From Planctomycetaceae bacterium (GTDB lineage: Bacteria; Planctomycetota; Planctomycetia; Pirellulales; Thermoguttaceae): 6,145 bases of DNA. Positions within the stretch are counted from its first letter, which is position 1, and the number at the start of each line of letters is the position of its first letter. Below the pieces are notes generated by a model. It searched no databases. It was not told the origin of the DNA and saw only the letters and a list, made by a program, of their open reading frames with translations. A program made the translations under genes and the position numbers. The stretch is from NCBI GenBank assembly GCA_031276415.1, contig JAISNF010000130.1, forward strand, positions 1 through 6,145, written 5' to 3'. Positions 1 through 3,411 of the stretch are shown one piece after another.

Positions 1-1621
1 TTGTGTTTTCCGCCGGAAGTGTTGACAAGAGTTGGAGATAACCGGCTAAAAGGCGGTGCGATTGCGGCGAATAGTGAATCAGAAAATGAACCCACGCCCA
101 CGAATCCCGATATTCACGATCTCCCATTTGCCCAATATGTTCCAGTTTTTCCAAACGATGAATCGATGGAACCGCTCCAAATTTTGTGTTCCAACGAATC
201 TGTTTCATATACGGATTTTTTTCAGCACGGTCTTTAATCGGAACTTCAAAATACTTGGCAAGCCCCTCATCCAACCAAATCGGAACCGTTGCAATTGACG
301 TGTGAATAATCGCATGAGTCATTTCATGCCGTAAATCAACATCAAATTCATCCGTCTTTTGAACAAGCAATGTGCCGGGTTTGTCGTCAATCTTAATATA
401 AAGTGCCCGCCGATCACGCGGGGCTTTCGGGAAAACCTCTTGCAAAAATTTCAAATATGTTTTTTCATCCCGAAATAAACACAATTCAATTTTTTCTTTC
501 GGTGCCGAAATTCCCATATAAAGATTCAAATCAATCTGCAATTGTTTAATCTCTTCAAGAATTGATTTTATCTCCGTCAACGGAAAATTCGATTGAACCA
601 CCACAACCCCGTAAACTTCGCAATATTTCAATCTTGTTGTGTACGACGGTTTTAAATCAATTCCGGAAAGTACCGCATCAAATTCGTTTTCCTCTTGTAG
701 TTTTTCTTGTGTACGTTCTTGTGCATGATAGCGATGTTCGGATATGGAACGATTGGCGGAAACCAATTTGACCGATTTCATTTTATCGGAAGTCGTTTCC
801 GTTACTTCACTTATAGGTATTGCCTGCCCATCCCATTGTTTTGAATTAATTTTGGTATTATTTTGCGGCGAAGGCGGAATATTCGGCGTAACTGTTCGTC
901 CAAATTCAGGTCCCGCCGGAACACGTCGATTATCGGCGTTATCGGCGGATGCCGCTTGATTGAAAGAGGCGGAATTGGAAGGATCAATTACATGATCAAC
1001 AGGAAATGATTCAACCCAATCCCGTGTATCAAACGAATATGTTGACAAACCCGTCAATAAAGGTTCCTCTGAATAATTAGGCGTAACCAGTTGGGAACCG
1101 TATTGCGCCGAAGATGGAACCGTGTCCAAATCAGGAAGTTCCACTGATTCCGAAATCGAAACCGGTCTCGTACTTTGTTTTGTCGCAGTTAATGTTTGAT
1201 TTTTCTCGTAATAAGGATTGTTCGGCGGAAACGGGGCAGCATTCAAATCATCCGAAGAAAATCTGTCCAATGGATTAACCTTTTGTTCTGATGGATTAAC
1301 CTTTTGTTCTGATTTCTGAGGACGTGTTGGCGTTTTGGGGACAATTGGAGGTTTTACGGAATCGGAATTTGTTTCTGATGTTGTGTTTTTATTGCGAAAC
1401 CAGGAAAACGGAAGCAAAGAATTAGCAGAAGAGTCTGCCGATTTCTTTTTTTGGAAATAGTTTTTTTGAAAATAGGAAAGGAAAGATTTTTTTTCGGTTT
1501 CCTCTTTGTTTTGTGCGAATCCTTGCCCGACGAGTACAAGAAAGACCAAACCCAGAAACAAGATGTGTAATAACATCTTTTGCCGGTTTACCGGGAATTG
1601 ATTTTCAGTGAGTGAAGTCAT
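1..1621 (-). CDS. Secreted DUF1570 / gluzincin-like HExxH zinc metalloprotease-like protein (3' end cut by window edge)
   Basis: One open frame runs from ATG at 1621 to the left edge with no stop, giving 540 residues; the C-terminus is missing. The first 36 residues look like a signal peptide: a polar start, basic RQK at 13-15, a hydrophobic core at 16-32, and likely cleavage after GFA at 36. Residues 37 to about 320 form a Ser/Asn/Pro/Gln-rich linker with no recognisable fold, including a doubled SEQKVNP. A folded part begins near Y333 (YCEVYGVVVV). The zinc-site motif HEMTH is at 432-436, followed by WLDEGLAKYFE with a candidate third ligand, Glu452. This HExxH plus (W)xDEGLAxYFE layout is typical of DUF1570 and peptidase-MA-like gluzincins. 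Activity and substrate are unknown; it probably acts in the periplasm or outside the cell. Met16 is a possible alternative start but would shorten the signal peptide. I see no Shine-Dalgarno sequence at either start. Family call is fairly firm; the planctomycete association is from general knowledge. Confidence 0.85.
   Translation of the reverse strand, partial: MTSLTENQFPVNRQKMLLHILFLGLVFLVLVGQGFAQNKEETEKKSFLSYFQKNYFQKKKSADSSANSLLPFSWFRNKNTTSETNSDSVKPPIVPKTPTRPQKSEQKVNPSEQKVNPLDRFSSDDLNAAPFPPNNPYYEKNQTLTATKQSTRPVSISESVELPDLDTVPSSAQYGSQLVTPNYSEEPLLTGLSTYSFDTRDWVESFPVDHVIDPSNSASFNQAASADNADNRRVPAGPEFGRTVTPNIPPSPQNNTKINSKQWDGQAIPISEVTETTSDKMKSVKLVSANRSISEHRYHAQERTQEKLQEENEFDAVLSGIDLKPSYTTRLKYCEVYGVVVVQSNFPLTEIKSILEEIKQLQIDLNLYMGISAPKEKIELCLFRDEKTYLKFLQEVFPKAPRDRRALYIKIDDKPGTLLVQKTDEFDVDLRHEMTHAIIHTSIATVPIWLDEGLAKYFEVPIKDRAEKNPYMKQIRWNTKFGAVPSIHRLEKLEHIGQMGDREYRDSWAWVHFLIHYSPQSHRLLAGYLQLLSTLPAENT
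1271..1312 (-). repeat. Perfect 21-bp tandem duplication inside the DUF1570-protein linker
   Basis: Two identical 21-bp copies lie head to tail (1271-1291 and 1292-1312). They are in frame and encode SEQKVNP twice, at residues 104-117 of the secreted protein. The identical copies suggest a recent slippage duplication in a linker that tolerates length change. Confidence 0.9.
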
Positions 1622-1680
1622 ATTGGTTTTGCACCAAAACAAAGCCTTTTTTAATTTTGAAAAATCTACGTCTCTTTATT

Positions 1681-1711
1681 ATCGGCACAATCGCTGTAAT
1701 CGGAGTAATCG
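1681..1711. repeat. Degenerate 9-bp tandem repeat (about 3.4 units)
   Basis: On the plus strand the units are ATCGGCACA, ATCGCTGTA and ATCGGAGTA, followed by a partial ATCG. The array lies 60-90 bp upstream of the DUF1570 gene start, where its promoter or operator would be expected. It may be a regulatory array, simple slippage, or part of a small plus-strand hydrophobic reading frame (1612-1752). No convincing -35/-10 pair could be assigned nearby. Confidence 0.5.
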
Positions 1712-1797
1712 TTTTTTTCAAAATTTCAAAAAAATCCGACTTTTCAGGTTAAAAAATTTAAGATAGGAAATGTTTAGGAGATATTTAAGAAATATTT

Positions 1798-1829
1798 CTG
1801 TTCAATGTTCTGTTCAATGTTATGTTCAA
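1798..1829. repeat. 12-bp tandem repeat at the 3' end of the permease gene
   Basis: CTGTTCAATGTT occurs twice exactly (1798-1809 and 1810-1821), followed by a partial copy, ATGTTCAA. The third copy overlaps the TGA stop (1826-1828) of the LptF/LptG gene. The repeat therefore sits mostly in the 3' untranslated region. No hairpin followed by a T-tract was found in the gap 1622-1825, so no terminator is assigned to this gene. Confidence 0.75.
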
Positions 1830-3001
1830 TACCGATGGATTCGCCTCATGAACCAAAGTCCGACAATTGCAAGACAGATATTGGCGATCCAAACCGAATT
1901 GGCAGGAAGCGTACCGTTTTTGGCTCCTGTCATTCCGTACATGAGCAGAGGATAGTAAAATAACAACACCGGAATAAAACAAGCAAAAAAACTGCTAAAA
2001 ATATCTGCTTTTTTCATCCAGATTGCCAAAGGTGCCCCCAGCCAAATGAAAAAAAAGCAACTAAAACTGGTTGCCCAGCGTCTAGGGTGTTCGGCGTTTA
2101 GTCGTTTGATTCGTTTGAGCAACATTTGATTTTCGCTGTTCAATTGGTTAATTTGCGGCGTGCGCCAGGCATCAACCGCTCCCATTCCGGTGGCGAAAAC
2201 TTTTCGGGCGGCGATAATTCTTCGTTTTTTATCAAGATTTTCCTGTGTGACATCCGTTTCTGCTCTCAGTTTTTGGAATCCCATATTGGAAATACTTGGT
2301 TCGGCGTTGGTATCGTGAACAATTTGCGGTAAGGCGATTGTGATGATTCGGTCATGACCGGTGTATTTTGCTCCGGCTCCTTCGACTTTGACGTTGTTCA
2401 GTAATACCGTCAAAGTCTGTGCCGTAAAATTAATTTTGAGTTCGGCACTTTGTGCTTCGATGGTTGAGGGCGGATTTTTAAGAGTGATGGTTGGTGCGAT
2501 TAAGCGGCGGTTCTCAACACCTTTGACCATAATTGTAATATCATGTGATTCTGTTTCGAATGTATGATTTCGTTTGAGTTGTTCCAGGAGAATATCTTCG
2601 GCGGAAAGATAAATAACCGTATTGATACCGGGGCGTCCCCACGTAACCGCCATTTCGTTTAGCCAAACAGCGAAAAGACTCACCAATATTCCCAACACCA
2701 TCGCGGGCCAAAGAAATGCGTAAGGCGGAATTCCAAGTGATTTCAAGGCGATAACTTCATTATTTCCAGACATTTTGGCGAAAAAAGTCGTTACGGCGAG
2801 GAGCAAGGTCATTGGGAGTGAAATTCGGGAGGTTACGACAATTCCGTAGGGAATCATTTGAACAATAGGAATAATAGGGACATTTTTCGAAAGTGCTTTT
2901 TCGACAAGCAAACCAATAATCAGTAACATTGTCATAGCGATAAATGCGACAAGAAACGTTACCAAAAGTTCCCAGATGATATAACGATGAATAGTTTTCA
3001 T
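1826..3001 (-). CDS. LptF/LptG (YjgP/YjgQ) family lipopolysaccharide-export permease
   Basis: Complete 391-residue protein, ATG at 3001 to TGA at 1828-1826. The family forms the inner-membrane part of the LptB2FGC ABC exporter, which extracts lipopolysaccharide and passes it to the periplasmic Lpt bridge. Visible features fit well. A first membrane segment lies at about 10-32 after a basic start (MKTIHRY). A second is at about 50-75, leading into the cytoplasmic coupling motif FFAKMSGNNEVIALKSLGI (73-91), the family's 'sxxsElxAlrasGis' signature. A third is at about 94-116. A periplasmic beta-rich domain covers roughly 125-300, and three more membrane segments lie at about 308-327, 333-356 and 367-385, the last after the usual LPANSVWIAN stretch. 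Length is within the usual range. It looks slightly more LptF-like than LptG-like, but I would not assign the subtype. Its usual partner is not adjacent. No Shine-Dalgarno sequence is evident; a sigma70-like promoter lies at 3065-3093. Confidence 0.93.
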   Translation of the reverse strand: MKTIHRYIIWELLVTFLVAFIAMTMLLIIGLLVEKALSKNVPIIPIVQMIPYGIVVTSRISLPMTLLLAVTTFFAKMSGNNEVIALKSLGIPPYAFLWPAMVLGILVSLFAVWLNEMAVTWGRPGINTVIYLSAEDILLEQLKRNHTFETESHDITIMVKGVENRRLIAPTITLKNPPSTIEAQSAELKINFTAQTLTVLLNNVKVEGAGAKYTGHDRIITIALPQIVHDTNAEPSISNMGFQKLRAETDVTQENLDKKRRIIAARKVFATGMGAVDAWRTPQINQLNSENQMLLKRIKRLNAEHPRRWATSFSCFFFIWLGAPLAIWMKKADIFSSFFACFIPVLLFYYPLLMYGMTGAKNGTLPANSVWIANICLAIVGLWFMRRIHRY

Positions 3002-3064
3002 ATTTTACGAGCAGTTTTCATACTTTGTCTAAACCATTGAACTTGCCAAAAAATAAAACATCGG

Positions 3065-3093
3065 ATTGTCCCGATTTTTGCTGACAACGTCAA
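3065..3093 (-). promoter_or_regulatory. Candidate sigma70-type promoter for the LptF/LptG gene
   Basis: On the minus strand, TTGACG (3093-3088) is followed after exactly 17 bases by GACAAT (3070-3065). That is 5 of 6 and 4 of 6 matches to the consensus boxes. Transcription would start near 3058, leaving a leader of about 57 bases before the permease ATG at 3001. The -10 box lies inside a short imperfect dyad (TCGG...CCGA, 3061-3074) that could be an operator or chance. Based on sequence match only. Confidence 0.45.
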
Positions 3094-3170
3094 GAGGAAA
3101 AATTCACGATTTTCAAAAAGATACCTGCGAAATGGCGGGTAAAATACGATAAAAATTAGAATTTTAGTAA

Positions 3171-3287
3171 TTATTCGCTGGAATTTTGCTGTTGGTAATC
3201 AAAAGACACGCAACATTTCGCCATTTTTCCGTAATTATGAGTTATTCGGATATCCGAATGCGCCATTCTGTTCCCCGAATGAGTCAT
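3171..3287 (-). CDS. Possible 38-residue heptad-repeat micro-protein (uncertain)
   Basis: ATG at 3287 opens a 38-codon frame ending in TAA at 3173-3171. The first four heptads are MTHSGNR, MAHSDIR, ITHNYGK and MAKCCVS, followed by a Gln/Ser-rich tail. The heptads mirror a 21-bp DNA period, so repeat and frame coincide. The residues are not hydrophobic in the a/d pattern of a coiled coil, and no Shine-Dalgarno sequence precedes the ATG. An in-frame TTG lies two codons upstream. I do not recognise a family. It may be a translated small protein, or merely a non-coding DNA repeat whose length is a multiple of three. The second is at least as likely. Confidence 0.25.
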   Translation of the reverse strand: MTHSGNRMAHSDIRITHNYGKMAKCCVSFDYQQQNSSE

Positions 3288-3288
3288 T
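3205..3288 (-). repeat. Degenerate 4 x 21-bp direct-repeat array
   Basis: Read on the minus strand, four contiguous 21-bp units start at 3288, 3267, 3246 and 3225 with AATGACTCATTCGG, AATGGCGCATTCGG, AATAACTCATAATT and AATGGCGAAATGTT. Units 1 and 3 share the AATxACTCAT head; units 2 and 4 share AATGGCG. Units 1 and 2 each contain an inverted GAATG-N3-CATTC element (3277-3289 and 3256-3268). Twenty-one bases is two helical turns, so the heads would face the same side of the DNA. There are no spacers, which excludes a CRISPR array. Confidence 0.65.
3244..3259. promoter_or_regulatory. Perfect 16-bp palindrome, candidate operator
   Basis: ATTCGGATATCCGAAT is exactly self-complementary (8 + 8, no loop), as for a site bound by a symmetric dimer. 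It spans the junction between units 2 and 3 of the 21-bp array and lies about 150 bp upstream of the permease promoter candidate. No regulator is encoded nearby, so the binding partner is unknown. Confidence 0.35.
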
Positions 3289-3333
3289 CCCAAAATAGCG
3301 GCGGGGTTTAACCCATTGCACTTTTAAAACGCT

Positions 3334-3382
3334 GCAAGCGGAATTATTGACCGTTTTGGTAATTGGTAATAATTCCGCTTGC
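3334..3382 (-). terminator. Strong hairpin, probable terminator of the FnIII protein gene
   Basis: GCAAGCGGAATTATT (3334-3348) and AATAATTCCGCTTGC (3368-3382) are perfect 15-bp inverted repeats separated by a 19-base loop. The hairpin begins 29 bases past the FnIII gene's stop. On the minus strand it is followed by AGCGTTTTAAAAG, so the T-tract is short and not immediately adjacent. The loop is also longer than in most intrinsic terminators. It could alternatively protect the 3' end of the message. Position and perfect pairing make transcript-end function likely. Confidence 0.65.
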
Positions 3383-3411
3383 GATAACGTGTTACGCTAA
3401 ACGATTCACTT

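Larger units (their letters stand above)
3002..3411. other. 410-bp intergenic region between the FnIII protein and permease genes
   Basis: This gap holds, reading on the minus strand, a strong hairpin after the FnIII gene, an 11-bp dyad (GGGTTTAACCC, 3304-3314), the 21-bp periodic array with its micro-ORF, a short AT dyad (AAAATTAGAATTTT, 3152-3165), and a promoter candidate for the permease gene. A seven-codon reading frame, ATG at 3021 to TGA at 3000, overlaps the permease start. I found no tRNA-like or known riboswitch-like structure. Confidence 0.7.

Noticed and set aside
1354..1539. Minus-strand 61-codon frame within the DUF1570 gene
   Set aside because: It is a different frame of the same strand inside the signal-peptide and linker region, and its Lys-rich product is explained by the A-rich coding sequence.
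1622..1797. Promoter for the DUF1570 gene
   Set aside because: GATAAT-like and TTGAAA-like hexamers occur in this AT-rich gap, but no pair has acceptable spacing and match, so none is called.
3205..3288. CRISPR array
   Set aside because: The 21-bp units are contiguous and degenerate with no unique spacers, and no cas gene is present.
3381..3397. Small hairpin GCG-A-TAAC/GTTACGC just after the FnIII stop
   Set aside because: The stem is only seven pairs with a bulge, and it overlaps the much stronger 15-bp hairpin arm, so it is not listed as a separate terminator.
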